Notes: generated by a model from the letters alone, not told the origin. Shown: positions 13,832-22,018, numbered from the stretch's first letter. The stretch: DNA of 51,880 bases from Bacteroides sp. (GCA_014802175.1 JAAVCU010000029.1:36462-88341); one strand, 5' to 3'. Translations and numbers: made by a program.

Positions 13832-16176
13832 AACTGAATAGAATTCTATTATCGGTTATTATCCTACTGCATTTTTCATGTAGGGGAGAGAATGTTGCGC
13901 CCGAAGTTTTAGATACGGTAAGTTTCGAGAATGCCAAGGCACGAGATCTCAAGGAGGTAGTAATTAAGCCGAAACGTCAGAAGTATTCAAAGAAAAATAA
14001 TCCTGCGGTTGATCTGATGGAAAAAGTCAGACATGATAGAAATTCACTTGATCCCTCCGAAGAGGATTATTACAGTTTCGACAAATACACCAAGATGGTT
14101 ATTGCCTTGAATGAATTTGATCGAAATCTTACAAAAAAAGGGAATCCACTCGGTAAACAGTTTAATTTTTTTGAAAACTATATTGACACTGCTGACTGGA
14201 CCGGTAAGGAAGTTCTGGATTTATCGTTAAAAGAGAAGATGTCGACAGTAGTCTGCGGCAGAAACGTGAATCCAGACTACGAGGTTGTACGAGGATTGCG
14301 CAGTCATGGCCTCGATGATGCATTCAACAAAGACAATGTAAGGAAGGTTTTTGAAGATGTGTTTCGCGAGATTGCATTGTACGACAACAATATCGCGTTG
14401 ATGCAGACACGGTTTGTGAGTCCGTTGTCGGCCATAGCTGCGGATTATTACAAGTATCAGATTTCCGACACTGTGCTTGTAGCCGGAGAACCATGCGTGG
14501 AACTATCGTTCTTCCCACACACGCCAGAGGCATTGGGATTCAACGGTAAGATATTTATCCCGGTCAATGACTCGGTTAAATATGTGAAACGCATATCAAT
14601 GCGTACACCCAAGCATATAAATCTAAATTATGTCGACAATATATTCATAAGTCAGAATTATGAAAAGGATTCATTAGGGAAAATACACAAGACCCTCGAT
14701 GAGTTGGCTCTTGAGATGCAATTTGTTCCGGGTACCCCCAAGTTATATGGCTCAAGAAAGGCAGTGTACAGCGGATTCTCATTTGAAAAGCCGGAAGGAG
14801 TCGAATCAGCGCAGGGTGATCGGGAAATTGTGTTGTCGGATGCAGAACTGCTCCCTGAGAGTTTCTGGATCGACAATCGTCCGTTGGCGCTCTCGTATGC
14901 GGAATCCAAGATGGGAGGCATGATGCGGACTCTCAGGAAACAGCCGTTTTTATATTGGTCAGAAAAGATTCTGAATACCTTTATCAACGGATATATTACC
15001 ACAGGAAATCCGAGTAAGTTCAACTTCGGTCCATTGAATACGGTGATAAGTTACAACACTGCTGAAGGGGTTCGTTTCCGTGTGGGAGGGATGACAACTA
15101 CAGCGTTGTCTCAGCACTGGTTTGCCAATGGATATGTGGCTTATGGTCTAAGAGATCATAAGGTAAAATATATGGGGGAGTTGGAGTATTCTTTCCTGCC
15201 GAAGAAATACACTGCAAGGGAGTTTCCGGTAAATTCTATAAAGGTTATGTATCAGTATGACATTGACCAGTTGGGACAGCATTATATTTTTACCAATGCC
15301 GACAATGTGTTTCTTTCGCTGAAACGTAAGAGGAGTGATCTTATCACCTATCGGCGTCTTGCACAGTTGGAATATAATCTCGAACTAAGGAATAATTTAT
15401 CGTTCGGAGTGCAAATGCGTCATGAGAGTCAGGAAGCAACGAGATGGATTACGTTCGTGGACGGATATGGGTCAAGCGACAGATATTTGCGGCAATCGGT
15501 GTTGAAGTTATCGTTTAGATACGCACCGGGAGAAAAGGTTGTGTCTACTCATAAGGGGCGTTTGTCGGTAAATAAAGATGCACCGGTCATTCTTCTTACT
15601 CATGAGTTTGGCCCTAAAGGTTTCCTTGGGGCTGATTTCACTCTTAATAAAACGGAGCTATCCGCTCAGAAACGTTTCTGGCTTTCATCGTTAGGTTACA
15701 CGGATATAGTTCTTAAAGGAGGCATAATCTGGAGTCAAGTTCAGTTTCCTGCATTGCTGTGGCAGAACGCAAATTTATCATACACCATACGGTCGGAATC
15801 TTATGCACTTCTTAATCCAATGGAGTTTGCTATGGATAAGTATGCATCACTTGATCTTACCTACTTTATGAATGGATTGATATTCAATAGAATCCCGCTG
15901 ATAAAGAAACTAAAGTTACGTGAAGTGTTCACATTCAAGGGTTTTGTGGGAGATCTGAGTCGGAAGAATAATCCAGAATACAACATGAACCTGTATAGAT
16001 TTCCGGCAGATGCATCGGTGCGCCCGATGGGTAAGAAACCGTATATGGAGATTGGTGTAGGCTTGGATAATATACTCACTATCTTGAGGGTAGATTATGT
16101 GTGGCGTCTCTCTTATACAGATCTGCCAGGTGTAGACCGCAGAGGTTTGAGAGTATCATTACATTTCTCTTTTTAA
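13828..16176 (+). CDS. DUF5686 outer-membrane protein
   Basis: The 782-residue protein has a short hydrophobic N-terminal leader and a soluble region rich in charged residues (DLKEVVIKPKRQKYSKKNNPAVDLM...). A long C-terminal part of alternating strands ends in RGLRVSLHFSF, a typical outer-membrane barrel end. I recognise the DUF5686 family of Bacteroidota, whose function is unknown; longer members carry an N-terminal carboxypeptidase-regulatory-like domain that is missing here. The start is a TTG at 13828 overlapping the CYTH stop; the next in-frame ATG lies far downstream and would remove the leader. A cysteine at position 18 (HFSC) suggests a lipoprotein, but the lipobox is poor, so this is uncertain. 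Confidence 0.75.
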   Translation: MKLNRILLSVIILLHFSCRGENVAPEVLDTVSFENAKARDLKEVVIKPKRQKYSKKNNPAVDLMEKVRHDRNSLDPSEEDYYSFDKYTKMVIALNEFDRNLTKKGNPLGKQFNFFENYIDTADWTGKEVLDLSLKEKMSTVVCGRNVNPDYEVVRGLRSHGLDDAFNKDNVRKVFEDVFREIALYDNNIALMQTRFVSPLSAIAADYYKYQISDTVLVAGEPCVELSFFPHTPEALGFNGKIFIPVNDSVKYVKRISMRTPKHINLNYVDNIFISQNYEKDSLGKIHKTLDELALEMQFVPGTPKLYGSRKAVYSGFSFEKPEGVESAQGDREIVLSDAELLPESFWIDNRPLALSYAESKMGGMMRTLRKQPFLYWSEKILNTFINGYITTGNPSKFNFGPLNTVISYNTAEGVRFRVGGMTTTALSQHWFANGYVAYGLRDHKVKYMGELEYSFLPKKYTAREFPVNSIKVMYQYDIDQLGQHYIFTNADNVFLSLKRKRSDLITYRRLAQLEYNLELRNNLSFGVQMRHESQEATRWITFVDGYGSSDRYLRQSVLKLSFRYAPGEKVVSTHKGRLSVNKDAPVILLTHEFGPKGFLGADFTLNKTELSAQKRFWLSSLGYTDIVLKGGIIWSQVQFPALLWQNANLSYTIRSESYALLNPMEFAMDKYASLDLTYFMNGLIFNRIPLIKKLKLREVFTFKGFVGDLSRKNNPEYNMNLYRFPADASVRPMGKKPYMEIGVGLDNILTILRVDYVWRLSYTDLPGVDRRGLRVSLHFSF

Positions 16177-16242
16177 ACAGCTTCTTTAAGTGAAATAAAA
16201 GAAATATATCAGTTCATATTTTATTGAGTGGGATAATTTGTG

Positions 16243-16250
16243 TAAATTTG
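16243..16250 (+). promoter_or_regulatory. Candidate -7 box upstream of the LysM gene
   Basis: TAAATTTG matches TAnnTTTG exactly and lies about 45 bases upstream of the ATG at 16295. The -33 element is weak (an ATTG about 16 bases further upstream). Confidence 0.5.
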
Positions 16251-16294
16251 CATTTCATTGTATTGGTGATAGGATTGTGTAATAATGTGTAATT

Positions 16295-18238
16295 ATGAAT
16301 CAGTTGAGAAAGATCATAGGATTGATTGTCCTGACCATGGCTTTCAATCTCTACGCCATGGCAGCCGATAAACTTCCGGTTGTCGATATGTTAGGTGAAA
16401 AATATTACGTGTACACAGTAAAGAAGGGGGATTCCCTCTTTGCCATAGCGCGCGATAATGGTTGGGATTACGACAAGCTCTCGGAAATGAATCCGAAGGC
16501 CGTATCCCCTTTGCAGAAAGGATTGAAAATATATTATCCTGCTGAAGATAGCACGGTCTCAACAGCTTCAAAGGAGGTTGTCGGAGAAACTTCTGCTCCA
16601 CTTACCCATAAAATAAAAAAGGGTGAGACAGTGTCAGCAATATCACGCATGTATGGTATACCGGTTGAAACCATATTCCGCTTGAATCCGGGAAGTCGTA
16701 AGGGAATCCGAGAGGGTGCAATCCTTAATCTGAGCGAAGAAGGAGAGACATCTTCATCAGATGAATCACCTGAATTTTATGTTATTAAGCGTGGAGATAC
16801 TTTGTATGGTGTTGCCAGACGTTACGAAACCACTGTGGCGGAGATAATGAAGAAGAATCCCGGCATATCTGAGAGAAATTTCCGTGCGGGAGAGACCATT
16901 CGTCTCCCGCAGAAGGGAGAAGGTGTCAAGAGCACTGTGAAGATGGTGGAACAGGAGCAATTGACTTCATTCTCAACATATAAGGTTGAGAAGAAAGATA
17001 CCTGGGAGACAATTGCCGATAAGACCGGTGTTGATAAAGAAGATCTTATAAACGCCAATAAAGAGTTAGGTGATAAGCCGAAGAATAAGAGTATTGTCAC
17101 TGTGCCCAATATAGAGACCACGACCGTAGAACAAACTGTGGTGGAAGAGGATCCTCGTGAACTTACTGAGGAGGGGATAAATGAGATTTATGAGGATGTT
17201 CACGGCATTTCTGAAAATCGTGAGGAGAACGCCCTTAATGTAGCCATATTGTTGTCAGAACCTAATTCCCGTAAGGATCTGGAATTCACGAGAGGATTCA
17301 TGACGGCTTTGAAGAAGATGAAGGATAACGGGATTAAGATTGAGTTGAACGTAATCAATCAGAACAAGCAGAGTTCCGATCTGTTGACTGAGCTGTCGGA
17401 TATCAATCCTGATCTTATTTTCCTCACTACTGAAAAAGGTATTCCCGATTATCTTGCAGAGTATGCGGAGATTAGCCAGACACCGATGGTTAACACTTTT
17501 GATGTCAAGAATGATCTCTATGCGCGCAACCCGTATATTCTCCAGCTGCTTACTCCCTCCAATTATTTCAATGATGAGATTGCTGCAAAAATAATTAATG
17601 ATTTCAGCGGAGCGAAACTCATTATGGTTGGAGATGATGACTCCGATCAGCTTGGATCTATTTTGAAAGATAAATGGAATGGTGCCAATGTAAGCAATAT
17701 CCCAGTTTCCCATATTGAGAATCTTAACTTCAATTCCAATGATCGCTATGTTGTTTATGCGCTCCCAACAAAGAAGGATGAAGTGCAGGTGGTGCTGAAT
17801 GCTGTTAAGGCAGCGAAAGCAGATAATATGATGGCAGATGTGACGGTTATCGGTCGTCCGGGATGGGTTGTGTTTGATGATGCGTCTATGGAGGAGAAAT
17901 TTCATGATTGCAACGTAATGATTCCTTCGAGATTCTACTACGACAAAAATTCAACGGATGCAAGAAAATTTGAAATTTACTATAAGTCACTTTTCGATCG
18001 TCAGCCGGCCAAGTCCTTCCCTATGTATGCAGTGATGGGATATGATACCGCCACATATTTCATAAACGGACTGATAGAAGCGGATCATGATATTAATTCT
18101 ATCGTTGAATCGAAAGAAGGAGTTCAGAGCGATTTTTCGTTGCAGCGTCCGAGCAATTGGAGTGGAATGGTGAATACTTTGGTTTACCTCGTAAGATTCA
18201 CACCCTATAACACGATAGAAAAAATTAAAGTGAAATGA
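16295..18238 (+). CDS. Multi-LysM protein fused to a periplasmic-binding-like domain
   Basis: The 647-residue exported protein (signal peptide ending near YAMAA) carries LysM repeats in order: residues about 37-82 (YYVYTVKKGDSLFAIARDNG), 104-147 (HKIKKGETVSAISRMYG), 161-205 (FYVIKRGDTLYGVARRY) and a more divergent one at 227-270 (STYKVEKKDTWETIADKTG). After an acidic linker, residues about 315-640 look like a type I periplasmic-binding fold (LNVAILLSEPNSRKDLEFTRGFMTALK, PDLIFLTTEKG, KLIMVGDDDSD, YAVMGYDTATYFINGL) as in amino-acid/LivK-type binding proteins. LysM binds the glycan strands of peptidoglycan, so this is probably an envelope-anchored sensor or scaffold. It shares ATGA with the next gene. 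A ligand cannot be predicted. Confidence 0.82.
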   Translation: MNQLRKIIGLIVLTMAFNLYAMAADKLPVVDMLGEKYYVYTVKKGDSLFAIARDNGWDYDKLSEMNPKAVSPLQKGLKIYYPAEDSTVSTASKEVVGETSAPLTHKIKKGETVSAISRMYGIPVETIFRLNPGSRKGIREGAILNLSEEGETSSSDESPEFYVIKRGDTLYGVARRYETTVAEIMKKNPGISERNFRAGETIRLPQKGEGVKSTVKMVEQEQLTSFSTYKVEKKDTWETIADKTGVDKEDLINANKELGDKPKNKSIVTVPNIETTTVEQTVVEEDPRELTEEGINEIYEDVHGISENREENALNVAILLSEPNSRKDLEFTRGFMTALKKMKDNGIKIELNVINQNKQSSDLLTELSDINPDLIFLTTEKGIPDYLAEYAEISQTPMVNTFDVKNDLYARNPYILQLLTPSNYFNDEIAAKIINDFSGAKLIMVGDDDSDQLGSILKDKWNGANVSNIPVSHIENLNFNSNDRYVVYALPTKKDEVQVVLNAVKAAKADNMMADVTVIGRPGWVVFDDASMEEKFHDCNVMIPSRFYYDKNSTDARKFEIYYKSLFDRQPAKSFPMYAVMGYDTATYFINGLIEADHDINSIVESKEGVQSDFSLQRPSNWSGMVNTLVYLVRFTPYNTIEKIKVK

Positions 18239-18915
18239 AATTAGTGAGAACTCTGTTGTTGACAGCAGCAATTGCATCAGGTGTGGGATATGCGTCCGCA
18301 CAGACTCATTATGCCTCTAATGTTTCGCTTGGCGTGAAGGGGGGTATTGATTTGTCGCGTGTAACATTCACTCCCAGCGTGAAGCAGAATTTTGCAATGG
18401 GTATGAATGCGGGTGTTACATTCCGCTATATCGAAGAGAATCATTTCGGACTAATAGCCGAAGTCAATCTTGAGCAGCGAGGATGGAGCGAGAACTTCGA
18501 AGAATATCCTTACGAATATACCCGAACATTAAATTATGTTCAGATACCATTTCTGGCTCATATATATTTCGGAAGGCGTGGCAGATTTTTCTTTAACGCG
18601 GGTCCGGAAATCGGTTTTATGATAGGGGAGTCTACTTCTGCAAATTTCGATTATCATAACCTAAGTTCAATTAAAGATTTTCCGATACGCACCACTTATC
18701 AGTATGAGATGGCAGCCGAAAATAAGGTGGATTTTGGAATCTCGGCAGGTTTGGGAGGCGAATTCAGTCTTAATAAGAGGCATTCAATATATATAGAAGG
18801 GAGATTTTATTACGGCCTCGGAAACGTGCTTAAATCCGGCAGAACCGAGAACTTCCGAGGCTCGAACTCAATGTCAATAATGGCAAGCATAGGCTATTGG
18901 TTCCGCGTTAAATAA
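18235..18915 (+). CDS. Outer-membrane beta-barrel protein (PorT-like, OMP_b-brl_2)
   Basis: The 226-residue protein has a signal peptide (MKLVRTLLLTAAIASGVGYASAQ) followed by an eight-strand-type barrel: LGVKGGIDLSRVTF, AGVTFRYIEENHFGLIAEVNLEQRGW, TLNYVQIPFLAHIYFG, FFFNAGPEIGFMIGES, YIEGRFYYGLGNV and the terminal IMASIGYWFRVK. This is the porin/PorT-like beta-barrel family that is abundant in Bacteroidota. Its ATG overlaps the stop of the LysM gene (ATGA), so the two are likely coupled and may work together at the outer membrane and peptidoglycan. Specific function is unknown. Confidence 0.8.
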   Translation: MKLVRTLLLTAAIASGVGYASAQTHYASNVSLGVKGGIDLSRVTFTPSVKQNFAMGMNAGVTFRYIEENHFGLIAEVNLEQRGWSENFEEYPYEYTRTLNYVQIPFLAHIYFGRRGRFFFNAGPEIGFMIGESTSANFDYHNLSSIKDFPIRTTYQYEMAAENKVDFGISAGLGGEFSLNKRHSIYIEGRFYYGLGNVLKSGRTENFRGSNSMSIMASIGYWFRVK

Positions 18916-18930
18916 AAAACTAATATAATT

Positions 18931-18959
18931 ATTACTGTCCGCTAAAAATTTTTGAATGA
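18931..18959 (+). repeat. Copy 1 of a 29-base repeat; left end of the 3-kb cassette
   Basis: The segment starts ATTACTGTCCGCTAAA and differs by one base in 29 from a second copy at 21824-21852. Similarity continues, with gaps, through AGGGCTGA in both. The first 16 bases are also an inverted repeat (15 of 16) of the sequence at 21929-21944. Confidence 0.85.
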
Positions 18960-18970
18960 TAAAGAAGTTA

Positions 18971-19001
18971 GGGCTGAAACCGGAAACGGTTTCAGCCCTT
19001 T
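18971..19001 (+). terminator. Intrinsic terminator after the LysM/barrel operon
   Basis: A perfect 12-bp stem, GGGCTGAAACCG (18971-18982) with CGGTTTCAGCCC (18987-18998), closes a GAAA tetraloop and is followed by TTTAATATTAG. Confidence 0.88.
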
Positions 19002-19072
19002 AATATTAGTTAGTGGTTGATATGAATCGTAATTTAAGCCTGTTTTTGCATATTCGGTTGTGATTCAGGTTG

Positions 19073-19516
19073 TCAGAATACGTCGTAGCCAATGAAGTTG
19101 CCATCCCATCCGAAGAGGTGGTCTGTGCCATCTATCAGTTCTATATCATAACCTTGAGTTTCTTTGTTGATTTCGTTGATTCCGGCTCCCGGCATATCCA
19201 TTTCCAAATAAATGTCGATATTCTCGGGGTAGAATCCGGATGGAACAGTCTGACCGAAGGGTGCGTCAACGCTCTGCCAGATACCGCTTAGGTCGAATTC
19301 GATAGATGTGCCATCGGAGAGCAGGACATCGTATTCGTCGCTGTCTATTTGGGCTGATCTCACTGCCGCATCCGGATAGTAAGTCGCTATGAATGCCTGG
19401 GCCGTAGCCGGGAGATCATTTGCAGAAATAGGGTCATCTTCATCCGAACAACTTGCCAACGAAAGCCCTAAGATCGCCATAAGCAGAATCGGGAAAAATT
19501 TCAGTGTCTTTTTCAT
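19073..19516 (-). CDS. PepSY-like (DUF2874-type) lipoprotein
   Basis: The 147-residue protein has a lipoprotein signal with lipobox LASC (Cys23) and an SDEDD +2 region. Two PepSY-like half repeats follow: LPATAQAFIATYYPDAAVRSAQIDSDEYDVLLSDGTSIEFDLSG and VPSGFYPENIDIYLEMDMPGAGINEINKETQGYDIELIDG. This is the Bacteroidota PepSY-like/DUF2874 family, periplasmic or surface lipoproteins with a BLIP-like fold and no settled function. It ends in YDVF. It is read opposite to the upstream operon, lies just inside the left end of the candidate cassette, and is followed toward its 3' side by the bidirectional-capable hairpin at 18971-18998. It is 187 bases from the VWA-like gene in the same direction. 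Confidence 0.8.
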   Translation of the reverse strand: MKKTLKFFPILLMAILGLSLASCSDEDDPISANDLPATAQAFIATYYPDAAVRSAQIDSDEYDVLLSDGTSIEFDLSGIWQSVDAPFGQTVPSGFYPENIDIYLEMDMPGAGINEINKETQGYDIELIDGTDHLFGWDGNFIGYDVF

Positions 19517-19651
19517 ATTAATATTTTATGTTACTATTTCTAAACGCCCGTTGAGAGGCTAAAGTTCAGCTCAATTATTCTTAAAAGCTCTGAGGGATTG
19601 CCTATTGTATAAAATCGATTAGAGGCTTCATCGCGGTTGGGGATAAAAATA

Positions 19652-19690
19652 GAGGATGCGCTGGTGGCACATCCTCAAATTTTTTTTAAT
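19652..19690 (-). terminator. Hairpin between the VWA-like and lipoprotein genes
   Basis: GAGGATG (19652-19658) pairs with CATCCTC (19670-19676). T-rich runs lie on both sides (TATTTTTATC on the minus strand, eight Ts on the plus strand), so it can end the VWA-like transcript. Confidence 0.65.
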
Positions 19691-19703
19691 AAGTATCTTA
19701 TCA

Positions 19704-21521
19704 TTATTTCAGGATAGTCTTGTATACTTTGTTGCCTTTCCGACAAATATAAATCCCCTGTGATGGCTTATTAATTCTTATTCCTTGAAGATTATAAAAT
19801 TCTATATCGGAATCAGATCGTTCAAATGGCGTCATATCCGAATAGTTAATACTATCAATTCCGGACGGATTAGATTTTCCTGCCAAGAGATTGATAAATG
19901 AGCACGCAGAAGATTTAACGAGTGGGAAAAGATTGCCTTGATCGCTCTCCTCTAATGATTTTGAGGCATCTAATGCTAACATGATTGCAACTGATGACTT
20001 TAAATCTTCAATTTTAATGTCATTTCCTTTAGCATTTTCTCTATTATGTTGATAATCGTCGCGGGAAGGGATGTAGATGTATTGATCGATATTATCATGA
20101 CCAACTTCTAATAAATTCCCATTAATATCATGACAATCATGAAGCACTACATCATATCCCTTGTCCTTAATTTTACTTTTTTCTATTTTGAATGTCTGTC
20201 CAGAAGTAGAAGTGAAACCTGTATATATTACGTTATCCAGAGTCATATCAAGGCGATTGAAAGTACCTTCAAACCATACTTGGGAATCTTTTACCCTTTT
20301 GCCATTTTGAGCTACGCCATCAAGTGTAAACCGAACTATGCTTTCGTGTTCCATCATTGGCACAGCAATAGTTACCTCTCGTTTTGTAATTTGGCGATTT
20401 ACATTCTCATATATTTTGGTAAGCTGATTCTCTAATCCCTGGGTGTCATTAACTGTACAAACAAAGTCTATGTTTGATTCCGCTTGTTCTCCCGATTTTT
20501 TTTGACTCGCAATAGAATTAAGATTATACATAAACTGTTCTTCGTCAAATACATCTCCACTCATTAAGCCAATGGAATAAGCTTGAAGTGAAATGCCTCT
20601 AATCTTAGTTTCCTCAATCTTTTTTGCCAAGTAATCTGCATACTCTTTATTTTTCAAGAAAGGGCTATCATCCAACGATCCCATATCTAAACCGTCAGTG
20701 AATGTGATAAGAATTACATTAGACAAGTCGGCAGGATAAGTATGTGACTTAAGATTATCAATGGATATATCGACCGCTTTATATAGATTAGTGAATGTTC
20801 CCATCTCCATATTATTCACGAACGAGGTGAACTCGTCACATGAGGTCTCATTTAATAATGAGATAGGTTTAGTGGTAATATAATCATTGAAAGACGTAAG
20901 TCCCATATAAACACCGCTCGCAGATTCTGTATATTCAAATCCGGCGGGCATTTTTATCATGTACTCTTTGGTGTCATCTTTAGATAAATATAGATTTGAT
21001 TTATCATCATCATAGTAAATAATAAAAGATGTAACAGGAATCCTAATAATACCTTCATCAATTGTACCATAATGGTATTTATCGTTTATGGTAGATTGAT
21101 TTTCTTCAGTGGCCTGTAAAAATGTTGTCTTTTCATTATTTAGGATATAACTAAAACTCTCAAAATATACATGATTAGAACTTTCGCAGTGAATAATTAC
21201 ATAATCTACATACAAATCTTCCGAACTGAACGGCCAGATTCTATATACATTTTGTCTCGTTTTGGATTTTTCTATCACTGCATTATCCACACACGGTAAT
21301 CCTGTAGAAGAATAAATAAGGTTGCCATCGGTCCATTCTCCAATGCCAATTGATTCCCATGTATCCTCTGTTTCTGTGGCTGTAATGATAGGTCTCGACT
21401 TGTTTATTTTCCCACCTTTAATCTGTTTACCAGGAATAGTAGAGCTTAGCTCATACTCTTGGCGTGCACTAATGTTGAAGCATTGAAGTGCCACAAAAAG
21501 AAGAATAAATAGTTTTTTCAT
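19704..21521 (-). CDS. Secreted VWA-like protein with C-terminal MIDAS motif and T9SS-type tail
   Basis: The 605-residue protein has a signal peptide (MKKLFILLFVALQCFNISA) and a beta-rich region (55-170). A segment with VWA features but no DxSxS start follows (about 203-345: YMGLTSFND, GTFTNLYKAVDISIDNL, VILITFTDG, IRGISLQAYSIGL). A beta-sandwich-like region (380-485) comes next, and then, at 510-548, SVAIMLALDASKSL with a classic DxSxS metal motif (D518, S520, S522) plus its helix. The last ~30 residues (IEFYNLQGIRINKPSQGIYICRKG) match the short type IX sorting tails common in this group. The first and last parts of one VWA domain thus appear in reversed order. I chose the ATG at 21521; a TTG lies 33 bases upstream. 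Role unknown; probably surface or secreted. Confidence 0.75.
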   Translation of the reverse strand: MKKLFILLFVALQCFNISARQEYELSSTIPGKQIKGGKINKSRPIITATETEDTWESIGIGEWTDGNLIYSSTGLPCVDNAVIEKSKTRQNVYRIWPFSSEDLYVDYVIIHCESSNHVYFESFSYILNNEKTTFLQATEENQSTINDKYHYGTIDEGIIRIPVTSFIIYYDDDKSNLYLSKDDTKEYMIKMPAGFEYTESASGVYMGLTSFNDYITTKPISLLNETSCDEFTSFVNNMEMGTFTNLYKAVDISIDNLKSHTYPADLSNVILITFTDGLDMGSLDDSPFLKNKEYADYLAKKIEETKIRGISLQAYSIGLMSGDVFDEEQFMYNLNSIASQKKSGEQAESNIDFVCTVNDTQGLENQLTKIYENVNRQITKREVTIAVPMMEHESIVRFTLDGVAQNGKRVKDSQVWFEGTFNRLDMTLDNVIYTGFTSTSGQTFKIEKSKIKDKGYDVVLHDCHDINGNLLEVGHDNIDQYIYIPSRDDYQHNRENAKGNDIKIEDLKSSVAIMLALDASKSLEESDQGNLFPLVKSSACSFINLLAGKSNPSGIDSINYSDMTPFERSDSDIEFYNLQGIRINKPSQGIYICRKGNKVYKTILK

Positions 21522-21600
21522 TAAAAAGATAATTAGTTTGGTCTTACAGCCCAATCGACCATTAATAGATGCAGAAACGTGGACTGAATCTGCCCAATCT

Positions 21601-21717
21601 ATTGAGAAGGTCGTAGGAAACCTATGATGAAGATACGGGAATAACAGCCCACGCTATAGCGTGAGAACCGCTCTGTTATCCTCTCATCATTGTGAAAATT
21701 TCCTACGTTTTCTCAAT
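21601..21717. repeat. Nested palindromic element upstream of the VWA-like gene
   Basis: Concentric arms pair: ATTGAGAA..CGTAGGAAA (21601-21620) with TTTCCTACG..TTCTCAAT (21699-21717); ATGATGA (21624-21630) with TCATCAT (21684-21690); ATAACAG (21641-21647) with CTGTTAT (21673-21679); and a perfect central palindrome CACGCTATAGCGTG (21650-21663). The design is like the element at 3340-3515 but the sequence differs. It starts 80 bases upstream of the VWA-like start, so it could lie in its 5' leader. Confidence 0.6.
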
Positions 21718-21791
21718 AAGAGATAGCAAAACGCCTCTTTTTAATCAATATGTATGTTCATTCCAAGAATGACGCTGTAAATTTACTATTA

Positions 21792-21811
21792 TTTTTTGAT
21801 ATTTCAAAAAA
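21792..21811. other. Small AT hairpin
   Basis: TTTTTTGA (21792-21799) pairs perfectly with TCAAAAAA (21804-21811) around a TATT loop. It lies in the AT-rich gap between the nested palindrome and the MITE-like unit. Its role is unclear. Confidence 0.4.
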
Positions 21812-21824
21812 TGATATACATTTA

Positions 21825-21943
21825 TTGCTGTCCGCTAAAAATTTTTGAATGAAAAAAATTAGGGCTGATTCCATAATAATGCAGGTCCAACTTCTGCTTT
21901 TCATGAAGTTGGACTTAACTAACTATTGTTTAGCGGATAGTAA
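21825..21943. repeat. MITE-like 119-base unit (contains repeat copy 2)
   Basis: The terminal inverted repeats TTGCTGTCCGCTAAA (21825-21839) and TTTAGCGGATAGTAA (21929-21943) match at 13 of 15. Between them lie the second copy of the 29-base repeat (21824-21852) and a perfect 10-bp hairpin, GTCCAACTTC (21885-21894) with GAAGTTGGAC (21905-21914). There is no coding capacity. Confidence 0.55.
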
Positions 21944-21957
21944 TATAATATAATAAT

Positions 21958-21996
21958 AAAACGCTCAATACTGTCTTGAATGTATTGAGCGTTTTG
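21958..21996 (-). terminator. Terminator of cdsA
   Basis: A perfect 13-bp stem, AAAACGCTCAATA (21958-21970) with TATTGAGCGTTTT (21983-21995), lies 24 bases beyond the cdsA stop and is followed on the minus strand by a T-rich run. Confidence 0.88.
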
Positions 21997-22018
21997 TTTA
22001 TGTCATCAAGTTGTAGAA

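Larger units (their letters stand above)
18931..21944. mobile_element. Candidate transposon-like cassette without transposase (3.0 kb)
   Basis: The left end ATTACTGTCCGCTAAA (18931-18946) and the right end TTTAGCGGATAGTAAT (21929-21944) are inverted repeats matching at 15 of 16 positions. TAATATAAT occurs at or beside both ends (18921-18929 and 21941-21949), which could be a target duplication, though the flanks are AT-rich. Inside are only two minus-strand genes (PepSY-like lipoprotein, VWA-like protein), terminators and repeat elements; no transposase or recombinase is seen. The VWA gene appears more A+T-rich than its neighbours (judged by eye). Either a non-autonomous element or a chance pairing of dispersed repeats would explain this. 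Confidence 0.45.

Noticed and set aside
17255-17905. Minus-strand frame of 216 codons inside the LysM gene
   Set aside because: It lies wholly within a gene with clear domains; its composition (His/Ile/Asn-rich) is typical of an antisense shadow.
18931-22018. Search for a transposase, integrase or toxin-antitoxin pair in the cassette region
   Set aside because: All frames on both strands other than the two named genes are short and lack recognisable motifs.
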